Assembly (NCBI GenBank): GCA_008828725.1
Contig: MEHQ01002961.1
Location: forward strand, 1 to 64,000
Length of the DNA stretch: 64,000 nt
Direction: 5' to 3'
From: Saccharina japonica
Lineage: Eukaryota; Sar; Phaeophyceae; Laminariales; Laminariaceae
Shown here: positions 33,033 to 43,622 of the stretch, piece by piece
How positions within the stretch are numbered: the stretch's first letter is position 1
Layout of the letters: each line of letters opens with the position of its first letter
Notes under the pieces: model-generated
What the model was told of the DNA's origin: nothing
The model's database searches: none
What the model saw: only the letters and a program-made list of their open reading frames with translations
Made by a program: the position numbers and the translations under genes

Positions 33033-33879
33033 ACTATCAATACCAAGGCCTAGAAATGACCACAGCATCGTCTAGAAATGGTTCCAGCATCCCCAATAGC
33101 CGGTGGCTCACGAGAGAGGTCGGTATTGCGACAAGACACATGTGTGTCTCGGTAACGCCTTGCGTCTGAAACAGAACCATATTTTTTTGTGATTTGTTTG
33201 CCTTGAACCACTTTGGGGCTTTCATGGGGATTAAAGGCCCGAACAATGCTTCGAGTACAGCAATATGACGGTTACAGTATCAAGCGCAGAAGGCAGCCCA
33301 CGCTGCTGGGGTGGTGTGTGTGTTCGAACTGCAACGCAAGGAGCGCTGTACCACAGGCACACAGCATGGCGGGTATTCGTGCCGCGGCACGCTCTCCCTA
33401 GTCGATGATCCGATCACACGTGCATTTTGTTTGTTGATTCATGTGGGCCCAACATGGGTTGTGAGCCGATCTACATGGGCCCAAAAATAGTTACCAGGTA
33501 AGCAGCTACTGTCTCCCCCAGTGGGCGTAGTAGAATCTTCGTCCGAACAGGGCACATACGAATCACTACGAGTTTTTTTGTTTTAGTTGACCGACCTACT
33601 CGAAGGTGTTCCTTGACGCGAGCTTCGCAACGGCGTTCCCATATGCCGGCCTTCGTTCAATGATGCCATTTTGCTTATGATGGGTCTTGAACTCCGGACT
33701 CGATCGCCGTTGACACAGAGCGCCTTGAAAGGCATCCCCTGGTCGCAAGCACTGACTAGCACACGCTGCCAAGACACGTACCCCCTTAATGTCGTGGGGC
33801 ATGCTGCTTGCGGAGCGGGACCTCATACCCTCCTGGGGGCATGGGAGGTGTGGGGTGCCATGGTATTCACAGCTCGGAA

Positions 33880-34108
33880 CGATCATGATCTAGATCTATT
33901 AGTAGTTCCTCACCTGCAGTTGTGCGAGGTTGTGCAGGGTCTGCATAGTACAGAGCCAACCCAGAAATCGCGTGCTAGATCATGCAGATTTCCTGGCCCC
34001 ACCGGTAACATGAGCTAGATCCTACAAGATCGGGAATGTATATATATATATTTACCCTGAAAGATCTAGATCTCATGGAGTGGAAATCGATGATCTGTCC
34101 GAGATGTG
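33880..34108 (-). repeat. GATC-tailed dispersed family, copy B
   Basis: On the minus strand: CTCGGACAGATCATCGATTT, GATCTAGATCTTTCAGGG, CCCGATCTTGTAGGATCTAG, CTCATGTTACCGGTGGGG, the core GGCTCTGTACTATGCAGACC, then TGCACAACCTCGCACAACTG and a short AGATCTAGATCATGATC tail. Confidence 0.8.
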
Positions 34109-34670
34109 ATGGTATTGGTTCGGGCGTGTGGCACCCAGCACAAGTTCTGACACGAAAGTGACGCAGCATAGTGTTGTTGATTCATATTTCGGTAGGGTTT
34201 GCACCTGTAATAGGTTATGAGGCTCCTCGTTTTGAGCAGTTTTATACTACTACGAATGGCATGCTGTATCTCACCCAAAAACGTTTTTTTGACAGAAACA
34301 ATGAGAGCGTTTGCCTAGGTATTGTATATCATGAATGACTTATCCCACAACAGTAGGGGTCGCACATTTTGACTCAATATTTTGTCACTGGGACCGGTTA
34401 AGCACCTCAAGTAAGCTACGTACTACTGGTTAGTATGAATACACTACCAGGCACCAGGTATTTTTGTTGTAGACGCCGCACCTCGCCTAACACACTACAA
34501 CAACGAACCTACGAGTTGCTGCTCGCTGGGAAATACTTGCACAGGATGGAGGCCCGCGATACTGAGCCGCGGGAGACGGAGGCAAGGGCACACATAATGA
34601 TTTCCGTCCAACCTTATCATAATTGGTATCACCTAGGGAACAGCAGGGCAACGATTTCCCTGCTCTACAG

Positions 34671-34763
34671 TATGATACCACTCTGGGCGGGAATATAAGG
34701 ACCATTTGCATATCAATATGAAGACCAAGCGGTCCTTATACTCACGCCCAGAGTGGTACTTGT
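34671..34763. repeat. Inverted-repeat element inside unit 1
   Basis: GATACCACTCTGGGCGGGAA with TATAAGGACC pairs with GGTCCTTATACTCACGCCCA and GAGTGGTAC. Arms of ~34 bp flank ~25 bp. The duplicate lies at 36931-37024. Confidence 0.75.
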
Positions 34764-34978
34764 ATTCGTCCATTTTTGGTTTAGGACCAGCGCATGGAAA
34801 TACTGGTGGGGTTGCTCTAACAAGATTATTCCAAGTCATGCTTCGGGGGGTGAGATATCGGCCTCCCCTCGTGAGGACCTCCAGAAAATAAGGCACCGCT
34901 CCCACCGTGGCCTTGCTCTAGTCATCTTGTAAAACACGCTACGAAATGGTATCTCAAGAATTTGGGTACTTCCTCGGA

Positions 34979-35245
34979 GGCATGCTACAATAGGGTAGCG
35001 TTTCTTGGCTAAAAGTATTTTCTGAAAGACGGCGCTCCTTAACCCTATATCGACGGAATGTCATCCCTTTTGTTTTCCGCGATACTCGTATGACTTTTTT
35101 TTTTTGTATGCCTAGGCCATGGGATTGACCATCGGGCTGCACCTTTTCGGTTTCTCAAAGCCAGCTTTTGCGTGAGGGATAGAGCTGCTCAAGGGGGGAG
35201 GCCTCGGAAATTCAATGGTGCACCTCTACCTTAGCTTAGCACGTG
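34979..35245 (-). mobile_element. Decayed 4-bp-TSD MITE inside unit 1
   Basis: GGCATGCTACAATAGGGTAG at one end, CCTCTACCTTAGCTTAGCAC at the other. The interior has CGACGGAATGTCATCCC and CCATGGGATTGACCATCGGG. Confidence 0.6.
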
Positions 35246-36140
35246 CCCGGGGTCGAGGGGCATGTCTTAACCCATTCAGCGTAGCATGCGTCACTATCAA
35301 TACCAAGGCCTAGAAATGACCACAGCATCGTCTAGAAATGGTTCCAGCATCCCCAATAGCCGGTGGCTCACGAGAGAGGTCGGTATTGCGACAAGACACA
35401 TGTGTGTCTCGGTAACGCCTTGCGTCTGAAACAGAACCATATTTTTTTGTGATTTGTTTGCCTTGAACCACTTTGGGGCTTTCATGGGGATTAAAGGCCC
35501 GAACAATGCTTCGAGTAGCAATATGACGGTTACAGTATCAAGCGCAGAAGGCAGCCCACGCTGCTGGGGTGGTGTGTGTGTTCGAACTGCAACGCAAGGA
35601 GCGCTGTACCACAGGCACACAGCATGGTGGGTATTCGTGCCGCGGCACGCTCTCCCTAGTCGAATGATCCGATCACACGTGCATTTTGTTTGTTGATTCA
35701 TGTGGGCCCAACATGGGTTGTGAGCCGATCTACATGGGCCCAAAAATAGTTACCAGGTAAGCAGCTACTGTCTCCCCCAGTGGGCGTAGTAGAATCTTCG
35801 TCCGAACAGGGCACATACGAATCACTATCGTTTTTTTTGTTTTAGTTGACCGACCTACTCGAAGGTGTTCCTTGACGCGGGCTTCGCAACGGCGTTCCCA
35901 TATGCCGGCCTTCGTTCAATGATGCCATTTTTCTTATGATGGGTCTTGAACTCCGGACTCGATCGCCGTTGACACAGAGCGCCTTGAAAGGCACCCCCCG
36001 GTCGCAAGCACTGACTAGCACACGCTGCCAAGACACGTACCCCCTTAATGTCGTGGGGCATGCTGCTTGCGGAGCGGGACCTCATACCCTTTTGGGGGCA
36101 TGGGAGGTGTAGGGTGCCATGGTATTCACAGCTCGGAGAG

Positions 36141-36368
36141 ATCATGATCTAGATCTATTAGTAGTTACTCACCTGCAGTTATGCGAGGTTGTGCAGGGTC
36201 TGCATAGTACAGAGCCAACCCAGAAATCGCGTGCTAGATCATGCAGATTTCCGGGCCCCACCGGTAACATGAGCTAGATCCTACAAGATCGGGAATGTAT
36301 ATATATATATTTACCCTGAAAGATCTAGATCTCATGGAGTGAAAATCGATGATCTGTCCGAGATTTGA
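36141..36368 (-). repeat. GATC-tailed dispersed family, copy C
   Basis: Duplicate of copy B carried by the segmental duplication, with a few substitutions. Confidence 0.8.
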
Positions 36369-37238
36369 TGGTATTGGTTCGGGCGTGTGGTACCCAGCAC
36401 AAGTTCTGACACGAAAGTGACGCACATAGTGTTGCTGACTCATATTTCGGTAGGGTTTGCACCTGTAATAGGTTATGAGGCTCCTCGTTTTGAGCAGCTT
36501 TATACTACTACTACTATGAATGGCATGCTGTATCTCACCCAAAAACGTTTTTTTGACAGAAAAATTAGAGCGTTTGCCTAGGTATTGTATATCATGAATG
36601 GCTTATCCCACAACAGTAGGGGTCGCACGTTTTTGCTCAATATTTTGTCACTGGGACCGGTTAAGCACCTCAAGTGAGCTACGTACTACTGGTTAGTATG
36701 ATACACTACCAGACACTAGGTATTTTTTTGTAGACGCCGTACCTCGCGCAACGCACTACAACAACGAACCTACGAGTTGCTGCTCGCTGGGAAATACTTG
36801 CACAGGATGGAGGCCCGCGATACTGAGCCGCGGGAGACCGAGGCAAGGGCACACATAATGATTTCCGTCCAACCTTATCATAATTGGTAACACCTAGGGA
36901 ACAGCAGGGCAACGATTTCCCTGCTTTACCGTATGATACCACTCTGGGCGGGAATATAAGGACCATTTGTATATCAATATGAAGACCAAGCGGTCCTTAT
37001 ACTCACGCCCAGAGTGGTACTTGTATTCGTCCATTTTTGGTTTAGGACCAGCGCATGGAAACACTGGTGGGGTTGCTCTAACAAAATTATTCCAAGTCAT
37101 GCTTCGGGGGGTGAGATATCGGCCTCCCCTCGTGAGGACCTCCAGAAAATAAGGCACCGCTCCCACCGTGGCATTGCTCTAGTCATCTTGTAAAACACGC
37201 TACGAAATGGTATCTCAACAATTTGGGTACTTCCTCGG

Positions 37239-37508
37239 AGGCGTGCTACAATAGGGTAGCGTTTCTTGGCTAAAAGTATTTTTTTAAAGACGGCGCTCCT
37301 TAACCCTATATCGACGGAATGTCATCCCTTTTGTTTTTCGCGATACTCGTATGACTTTTTTTTTTTTTGTATGCCTAGGCCATGGGATTGACCATCGGGC
37401 TGCACCTTTTCGGTTTCTCAAAGCCAGCTTTTGCGTGAGGGATAGAGCTGCTCAAGGGGGGAGGCCTCGGAAATACAATGGTGCACCTCTACCTTAGCTT
37501 AGCACGTG
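37239..37508 (-). mobile_element. Decayed 4-bp-TSD MITE inside unit 2
   Basis: Paralogue of 34979-35245 created by the segmental duplication. Confidence 0.6.
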
Positions 37509-37671
37509 CCCTGGGTCGAGGGGCATGTCTCAACCCATTCAGAATTGAAAACAATAATCCGACACAAATTCCAAGTAGTTTGTCCCCGAAAACATGCGAC
37601 TAGTTCTAAAGGGGTTAAGGTCATCAGTAGTGCGCGGGTTCGCGCATATTTTCCATACCGGTATATACCGT

Positions 37672-37985
37672 AGCACACGGGGTGAAAATAGAACACACGG
37701 GGTGATAAAATAACACACGGGGTGATAAGATAACACACGGGGTGATAAGATAATACAAGGGGTGATAAAATAACACACGGGGTGATAAAATAACACACGG
37801 GGTGATAAAATAACACACGGGGTGATAAAATAACACACGGGGTGGGGTGGGTGTGAAAAAATTAACACATGGTGGTGATAAAAATAACTAGACAGGGGTT
37901 GAATAACAGATATGACACACGGGGTGAATAAATAGACACAGCAGGGGTGATAAGATAAAAACACGGGTGATAAATACCACGGGGT
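37672..37985. repeat. 20-bp satellite (ACACACGGGGTGATAAAATA)
   Basis: About 8 well-kept units (AACACACGGGGTGATAAAAT or ..AAGAT) from 37672 to 37845, then more diverged units to 37985. The minus-strand open frames with VILSPRVLFYHPVCY-type peptides are a reflection of the repeat, since 20 is not a multiple of 3 and all frames give similar words. Confidence 0.9.
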
Positions 37986-38360
37986 AGTGTTAGGATAATC
38001 GCATCAGGGCTGATGAGAATAGTACCCATGGGGTGTCTTCTGTAAAAGCACCCGGAGTTTTTCTGAGCTGCGGCTAGCAAAGTTGTCTCGTGGCAACGCT
38101 TGCTCGGTTTGTGCATATTAGATCTGTATCACCCACACGGCTGTACGGTGTGCCGGGGGCTCTGTCGTATGCCGTTTATCTGCCTTGACGGACGGCGTAA
38201 TCGCTTTGTGGCGGTGAACTCGTGGTGGTGGCGTGCGATGCAAGCAACAAACAAACAGCACTGCCGGAGGCTGTTTCCGTGCACACACACACTGAGAAGT
38301 ATATGTTGATTCTCAGCAGGCAGTTCCCCCTTTGAGAAAGTTAGCGTCCTGCTTTTTAGG
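37986..38360. other. No gene recognised
   Basis: Sequence between the 20-bp satellite and the copia target site; nothing supported. Confidence 0.5.
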
Positions 38361-38365
38361 GGGCA

Positions 38366-38604
38366 TGTTCCTAGATTGCAAATCTGGATGCCCTGACTGC
38401 CCAGCAGTCTGATGAGATGTTTTAAGGTCGTTGCATTAGAGGACAGAGCGAGAGAGAGAGAGCGGAGAGAGAGCGGAGAGAGAGCGGAGAGCTCGAACTC
38501 TCCTCCCGCACGAGGCAAGAATTCCACAATAACGCCTGCGAATATATATACGCAACCCTTTACAACTTTTGTAACCGTCGTTGCTGACACGATCCAAACG
38601 AACA
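38366..38604 (-). repeat. Copia 3' LTR
   Basis: 239 bp; on the plus strand TGTTCCTAGATTGCAAATCT to GATCCAAACGAACA, with the usual TGTT..AACA ends. It includes a GAGA microsatellite (38446-38490). Against the other LTR I count about six substitutions and two or three small indels, i.e. roughly 2.5% divergence, so the insertion is not brand new. Confidence 0.95.
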
Positions 38605-38912
38605 CCCTCCCTGGCTCTTGACAGCAATGACAAGACCGAAAGGACATTCAAGACAAGCTAGGACCTAACAGCCAACAACAGCCCCGCAGGAGGAAACCCG
38701 GCCACCGGGTCAAAACCCCCTGTATAACTCATATTCTCCAAACCATTGCAGTTGAACCAACGGCCGCATTCCAAACGATGACCATGGCCAGAAAATAAGA
38801 TGCCAAGAGGTGCCCTACTCACTCATGCCTCTCAAAGTAGCGCGGGGTGGCGACCTGACAAATTATTCCTCGCATAACTCAAACATGGTACATCGGATAA
38901 CGTTCATACCCC

Positions 38913-39481
38913 TTACTCATCCTCCAACGGCAGATTCAACAAGAACCTACGGTGAAGCTTAAAAGGGGTCGCAGCAAGGGATTTCGTCAAAATATCCGCA
39001 TGCTGGTCTTTCGAAGCTACGAACTGAATGTCGATCTTCTTCGCACGAAGCAGCTCCCTAACAAAATGAAAACGTACGTCGATATGCTTGCTCCGAGCAG
39101 AACTAAGAGGGTTATGAGCCAATGTTATGGCCCCCTGGTTATCTTCGTAAACCCGGACACATGCTTCGCTTAGCTCTGGGCGAATACACGATAAGACCGC
39201 GCCCGTAAACAAAGCCTCCTTCACCCCTTCACCTAGGGCAACGTACTCTGCTTCTGCGTGGACAACGCAACATACCTCTGCGTGCTACTTGCCCAACTGA
39301 TGGCCGCACCCCCCAGGGTAATTACCGTCCCCGATACCGAGCGCCTATCATTCGCCTTATCAGCATAATCGGCATCACTATACGCATTCAAATCCAGTCC
39401 CGAACCCCGCCCAAAAGTCAATCCCAAACACCTGGTCCCGTGAATGTACTCCATAATCTTAAAACTGCTCTCCAGTGCCTC
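38913..39481 (-). pseudogene. Copia RNase H domain, one-base frameshift
   Basis: The N-terminal part (to 39233) carries the conserved AYSDADYADKANDRRSVSG block, and the C-terminal part (from about 39262) carries EDNQGAITLAHN and RSKHIDVRFHFVRE, typical of copia RNase H. The frame breaks at about 39257-39262 by one base, just before the AEAEYVALGEG motif. The upstream RT end (YREAVGSLIWLSTTTRPDIS, ARHSHNPTERHWK) is readable at about 39470-39600 in another frame, with further breaks. Confidence 0.85.
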
Positions 39482-40130
39482 TCAGTAGGGTTGTGAGAGT
39501 GACGCGCCACAGCACGCACAGCGTTGGAGATGTCCGGCCTCGTCGTGGTCGACAGCCATATCAAACTGCCCACAGCCTCCCTGTAAGGCCAGTCTCCACC
39601 AGGTTCGCCTTCCTCTCTTGGACCTACAGTAGTTCCACACCAGGGGTAGCGGGGATGTCAGAGGATTAGTTAACGCCAAAACGATTCAACATGCTCTCAA
39701 TAAACGACTTCTGCGTAGTCTCCAAAGACCCCCATTTCCCAGTCACGTTTGAAAGCACAACCAGTGTACCAAGTCAGTTCTCCGAGGTTATTCGTGGGGA
39801 ATTTCGTTACTAACGCGGCATGAAAATCTCTGCATGTTCAATCTTCATGGCTTCTTGCCACGCCGCTTTGTACTGTGAACGCTCAACATCTGCTACGGAC
39901 TGAGGGGGCGGTTCTACGTCTTCCGGAAATCCACTCGGCATGCGCACGCTTAACTCCCCTTTGTTATCTGCTGCAGGTCCTCCAGCCATCAGAGCCAGTG
40001 CGTCCTCCGTCGTCCAGGATGTGCTGTTCTGCGTTCTCCTAGACATCGTCAACTTGAACACTGCCGCAAGCAGCGCGTCCGCGACCTCAGGCCTCATCCT
40101 TAGCCGGCCTTCAGCAGGCTCGCCTTCCAA
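39470..40130 (-). pseudogene. Copia reverse transcriptase remnant lacking its catalytic core
   Basis: The ORF 39810-40130 ends with KAAWQEAMKIEHAEIF, the very start of the RT region. Then, after stops, the sequence picks up at LGELTWYTGCAFKRDWE (about 39700-39765), which belongs after the active site. The fingers/palm region with the YVDD-type motif is absent, so an internal deletion of several hundred bp is inferred. Several stops follow. This copy could not reverse-transcribe itself. Confidence 0.8.
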
Positions 40131-40181
40131 GCGTTGGCTCTGACCCCGGGTTCGGCTCCTTACTGTCGCGGGGAGCCGACA

Positions 40182-40600
40182 TCAGCTGCTGAGCTCGTGA
40201 GCTGGTCTCCCCGACAGGACCGCGGGTGGATCCTCACCGTTCCCTTGGTCGTTGTCGGAGGCTGATGCCTCGCCCGGGTCGCTTTCGGCCCACTCTGCCG
40301 GGACCGAGGAGGCGCCTACCGCGCCCCCTTGAGACGAGCCCGTCGTCTCGGCTNTTTCGACCCTCCCTACCGAGGCCGTGGAGGCGTCAATCGCGCCCCC
40401 TTGAGACGAACCCATCGTCTCGCTGTTTCGACCCTCCCTACCGGAGCCGACGCGGCGTCCACCGCGCCCCCTTGAGACAAACCCATCGTCTCTGAATTCC
40501 CGTCGCCGGCATCGCCGGCGGCAGGTGCCTGCTGGGCGCGCTCCTCCAAAACCGCATTCAGATCGAACCCCCGCGTCAAATCGAGGTCGTTCACGCGAGC
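40182..40600 (-). pseudogene. Copia integrase-RT linker with ~66-bp repeats
   Basis: A low-complexity linker (Gly/Ala/Ser-rich) built of about three units sharing SQGGAVDAASAPVGRVE. On the plus strand the units start CGCGCCCCCTTGAGACGA (40320-40480). One ambiguous base (N at 40354) lies inside. The repeated units may have been collapsed or mis-assembled. Confidence 0.7.
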
Positions 40601-40616
40601 CAGACCTTAGTCCAGC

Positions 40617-41501
40617 TCATGCAACACCCCCGCACCACCTCGATCCGACGTGCTTGCGTCGTCTGCCTCGGACCCCCCCCTCTTCCATAGACAGGGAGTC
40701 ACTCGACTGGGCAGGTACAGGTGGTGCAGGTGACACGCGCTGCCAGGTTATGTTGCGCGTGATCAGTACGGTACGGTGTCTAGTCAGCACTTGTACCGAG
40801 TCTCGGGGGTAGTTTGGTGCAAGGCCAAGGTAAAAACACTCTTGTGCTTTCGCCTGGGACTTGTTCTCCCTCTTTACCTTGCAGTAGCCAGGCTTGAGGA
40901 AAGGTAGACGTACTACCGGGGGGGGTCTGCCATACCACATCTCGTATGGCGACTTGCTCTCGGGGTTAGCGGTGGTTGTTGTGCGGTTCAAAGCATCGCA
41001 CGCCCAGTGCGACGCTTCAGCCCACAACAACTCAGTTGCGGGTAGTTGCGCGCCAGGGTATGGCTCGCGAGCCCGGATTCGGCCCGCCATTGCGACCGTC
41101 TCAGTCAAGCCTAGCGCGCGCTCTGCTACCCCATTGAACTGGGGACTGTCTGCCGTCGTGAATTCCTGCTTGATCCCTCGTGTTCTACACAGGTCTCCAA
41201 ACTTCCCCCCACGGAATTCACCACCCCCGTCCGATCGGACGATGACCACTTTCGAAGGGACATCGTCTGCGCGAGAAACCGCGAGGAACTGCTCGAAGAA
41301 TTCCGCGGCGTCCGACTTGTGGCGTATAAAATACACCCAAGTACACCGTGAAAAGTCATCGCGCACAATGAGAGTGTACCGCTTCCTGCCAAGAGACTCT
41401 ACCACCTTGGGACCACTCCAATCCACAAACACCCTGCCGCGCTTCTTACCCGCTCGTGTGTGCGTGGATTGCTGGACGCTCTTGCGAAGTCCCTTCGCCA
41501 T
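40617..41501 (-). pseudogene. Copia integrase (open 294-codon segment)
   Basis: Residues 22-127 hold the rve-type integrase core. Catalytic Asp27 (VFVDWSG), Asp91 (IVRSDGGGEF) and Glu127 (FNGVAERAL) are all present with D-x35-E spacing. Downstream is the typical SPYEMWYGRPP segment and a copia C-terminal tail. Just upstream, the HHCC zinc-binding segment (HCAAGHSHEVLLRK, about 41580-41620) is cut by a stop at about 41507-41512 exactly where a CxxC should start, so the integrase is N-terminally broken. Confidence 0.9.
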
Positions 41502-41513
41502 GGAGCACCGCCT

Positions 41514-41726
41514 TCATTCCAGTAGGTTTCCCTTGAGGACGATTCCTTGCTGCTCCGCAGTCTTGCGGAGTAGAACCTCGTGGGAGTGTCCAGCCGCGCA
41601 GTGGTAGTCGTTGATATCGATCGCGGGCTTACTGGGCTGTTGCCCAGGGGCGAGTACAGCACAGGCGTTTTCCCCACTACTGCTGTCGACCCGGTAGCCG
41701 TAAAGGCTGTACAGGGTCCCACTCAC
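41514..41726 (-). pseudogene. Copia GAG-pre-integrase segment
   Basis: A short frame overlapping the end of the protease frame by a few bases: GYRVDSSSGENACAV then DYHCAAGHSHEVLLRK. It is separated by a frameshift from the protease side and by a stop from the integrase side. Confidence 0.7.
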
Positions 41727-42315
41727 GGAAACACGAGCGAACGCTCTGACTTGAGCCGGACTACAATCCCCGAGGGGCGTCCTTCGAAAGTGTGGCCGTT
41801 TTTGACGAGAGTGGGCAGGGAAAATAAGTGATAGCGGAGGTCTGGCACGTGCGCAACGTTAGTCATCAGCACTTGCACGAGACCGTTTCCGGACCGAAAG
41901 ACAAAGCGAACATCACCGTATCCTTCGATGGAGCGAGTTGAACCATCGGCGATGCGCAGTTTTAGGTTGCATTCTCTGTAGTTGAGCATGCAATCTGCTG
42001 AGGGCGTCATGTGAGTAGACGCTCCACTATCGCAGATCCAGGCCTCGTCTCCTACCTGCCAAGCCGACTCTTCTTCCCCCATTCTGCCCAAACCATCACT
42101 GCACTTGCCTGTCTCTTCGGCCTTGAAAGCTGAAGCCTGGGCCGTACACATATCAACGTCCCTTGCTCCAACCTCGCTCGCCATCGACAGCACAGCCTCT
42201 TCTTTCGGCGTGGGGCAAACATCGCCAGAGTGCCCCAGTCCGTTGCAGCCACTGCACCGCTTCTCTCTACAGTTTGCGATCATATGGCCCTTCTTGCCAC
42301 ACTTGAAGCACTTCC
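41723..42315 (-). pseudogene. Copia zinc knuckle and aspartic protease
   Basis: The minus-strand frame starts with a CCHC knuckle (CFKCGKKGHMIANC, about 42270-42311; C-x2-C-x4-H-x4-C) and a second CSGCNGLGHSGDVC. The retropepsin active site WICDSGASTHMTPS follows. It then reads GYGDVRFVFRSGNGLV and HVPDLRYHLFSLPTLVKNGH, the usual copia protease C-terminal region. The frame closes at 41723 by a shift relative to the next segment. Confidence 0.9.
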
Positions 42316-42539
42316 CTACAAAAGTACTACCTTCGGTGGCCTTGGCGCTGCTGCCATTGCCACCGGCAGTCGCGGCTGAGTCTCCACGGGACTCACCGCT
42401 GGGGTTTGCACCCCTATTTCCAGACCTCCTTGGTCGGTATGGCTGACCCCTGGCTGGCCAACCTCGACGAGAAGCAGTTTTCCCGCATCCCGTCGATCCG
42501 AACTCCCGCGAGCCATCATCACGAAAAATCGTCTCTCCT

Positions 42540-42800
42540 CCTGCCGTAGTACCTCGTACAGCAGTGATGGGTCCTGCCCCTTGTGGGCTCTTCCCTACAG
42601 CAGCGCTTTTCTCGGCGCTGCCGGACTCCGATTGGCCAATGGCTGCTCCAACAGCAGCAAGAGTCTCTCGTACAGGAGTGGGTCCTGCCCTTCTTGGGCT
42701 ATTCCCTACAGCAGCGCTACTATCGGCGCTGCCGGACTCCGATTGGCCAATGCATGCTCCAACAGCAGCAGAAGTCTCTCTTACAGGAGTGGGTTTTGCC
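42540..42800 (-). pseudogene. Repeated Ala-rich Gag linker
   Basis: Two and a half ~120-bp units (plus strand TACAGCAGCGCT, GGCGCTGCCGGACTCCGATT, CCAATG.ATGCTCCAACAGC) between Gag and the zinc knuckle. The Gag frame ends in the first unit (stop at 42781). The repeats explain several overlapping open frames here. Confidence 0.75.
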
Positions 42801-43320
42801 TTCTTGGACTATTCCCTACAGCAGCGCTGTGCTTGTAGGAAGCATGGCGCGACATGGGCAGATCAAAACCCCCACCCAACTCACCGCCTGGGAATTCATC
42901 CCATTCGCCAGCCCTCCTTGGCTGGTCAGGCTGGCCCCTGGCTGGGCCCGCCTCGACAGGGACAGCAGCCTCTCTGCGTCCCGTCGCGCCGAGATCGCGT
43001 GAGGCATCCCCACGCAAAGCTGTCTTTCTCCCAGCTGCTGTATCTTCTACCACGCCTCCAGCAGCAGCAGAGGTTTCTCGTACAGCAAAGAATGCAGCAG
43101 TGGTTCCTGCCCCTGCTGGTCTCTCTCCTACAGCAACGCTGCCCTCAGCGCCGCTGGGCTCTGATCGGCCTTTGTCTGTCATGAATTCGGCCATCATGCT
43201 CCTTATGGCATGCATCGTTAACGCTTGCCAATGCTCGACCACCAGCTGAAACTCGGTTCTCAGCTGCTGAACTTCATCTTTGGGAAGGGCGTGCTCGTCT
43301 TGAGTTGGCCCGGAAGCCAT
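42781..43320 (-). pseudogene. Copia Gag N-terminal region
   Basis: A 179-codon frame starting at an ATG 60 bp inside the 5' LTR end (MASGPTQDEHALPKDEVQQL). It has a helical, Gln/Glu-rich start that looks like a capsid-forming segment, then Ala/Gly-rich sequence, and ends prematurely in the repeated linker. I recognise it by position and composition, not by a strong motif. Confidence 0.75.
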
Positions 43321-43379
43321 TCTTGACTTCTTATTCCTGATCTGAAAACGTCAAGCTTTTGACAACCCACACTAAAGTG

Positions 43380-43617
43380 TGGTTCCTAGATTGCAAATCT
43401 GGATGCCCTGACTGCCCAGCAGTCTGATGAGATGTTTTAAGGTCGTTGCATTAGAGGACAGAGCGAGAGAGAGAGAGCGGAGAGAGAGCGGAGAGAGAGC
43501 GGAGTGCTCGAACTCTCGTCCCGCACGAGGCAAAAATTCCATAATAACGCCTGCGAATATATACGCAACCCTCTACAACGTTTGTAACCGTCGTTGCTGA
43601 CACGATCCAAACGAACA
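43380..43617 (-). repeat. Copia 5' LTR
   Basis: 238 bp, pairs with 38366-38604. Ends AACA|GGGCA on the right; on the left the terminal TGTT has become TGGTT by one inserted G. Same GAGA microsatellite. Confidence 0.95.
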
Positions 43618-43622
43618 GGGCA

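Larger units (their letters stand above)
33020..35279 (+). repeat. 2.26-kb tandem segmental duplication, unit 1
   Basis: From CGTAGCATGCGTCACTATCA to AACCCATTCAG. It is nearly identical to 35280-37542 over its whole length, with scattered single-base changes and small indels (e.g. 3 bp near 36500). It holds a GATC-tailed family copy (33880-34108), a hairpin element (34671-34763) and a decayed MITE (34979-35245). No gene. Confidence 0.95.
35280..37542 (+). repeat. 2.26-kb tandem segmental duplication, unit 2
   Basis: Direct repeat of 33020-35279, in the same orientation and immediately adjacent. It carries the same internal elements: a GATC-tailed copy (36141-36368), a hairpin (36931-37024) and a MITE (37239-37508). 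Unit 2 is followed by unique sequence containing a half piggyBac-like MITE (37567-37619). Confidence 0.95.
38366..43617 (-). mobile_element. Ty1/copia LTR retrotransposon, complete ends, inactive
   Basis: A 5,252-bp insertion bounded by two LTRs and the exact 5-bp target duplication GGGCA (38361-38365 and 43618-43622). Coding order on the minus strand is Gag, zinc knuckle, protease, integrase, reverse transcriptase/RNase H, which is the copia order. A purine-rich tract (CCAGGGAGGG on the minus strand) abuts the 3' LTR at 38605. The primer-binding site next to the 5' LTR is not recognised; instead a CCACACTAAAGTGTGG palindrome lies across that junction. Frameshifts, stops and an internal deletion of the RT core make it non-autonomous. 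The host is presumably the alga. Confidence 0.95.

Noticed and set aside
37672-37845. CRISPR-like regular repeats
   Set aside because: The 20-bp units are directly adjacent without unique spacers, and the genome is eukaryotic.
37499-37964. Minus-strand ORFs rich in YHPVCYFITP
   Set aside because: Reading of the 20-bp satellite in several frames; not a membrane protein gene.
40894-41607. 237-codon plus-strand ORF over the integrase
   Set aside because: Antisense shadow of the copia integrase, which has all catalytic residues on the minus strand.
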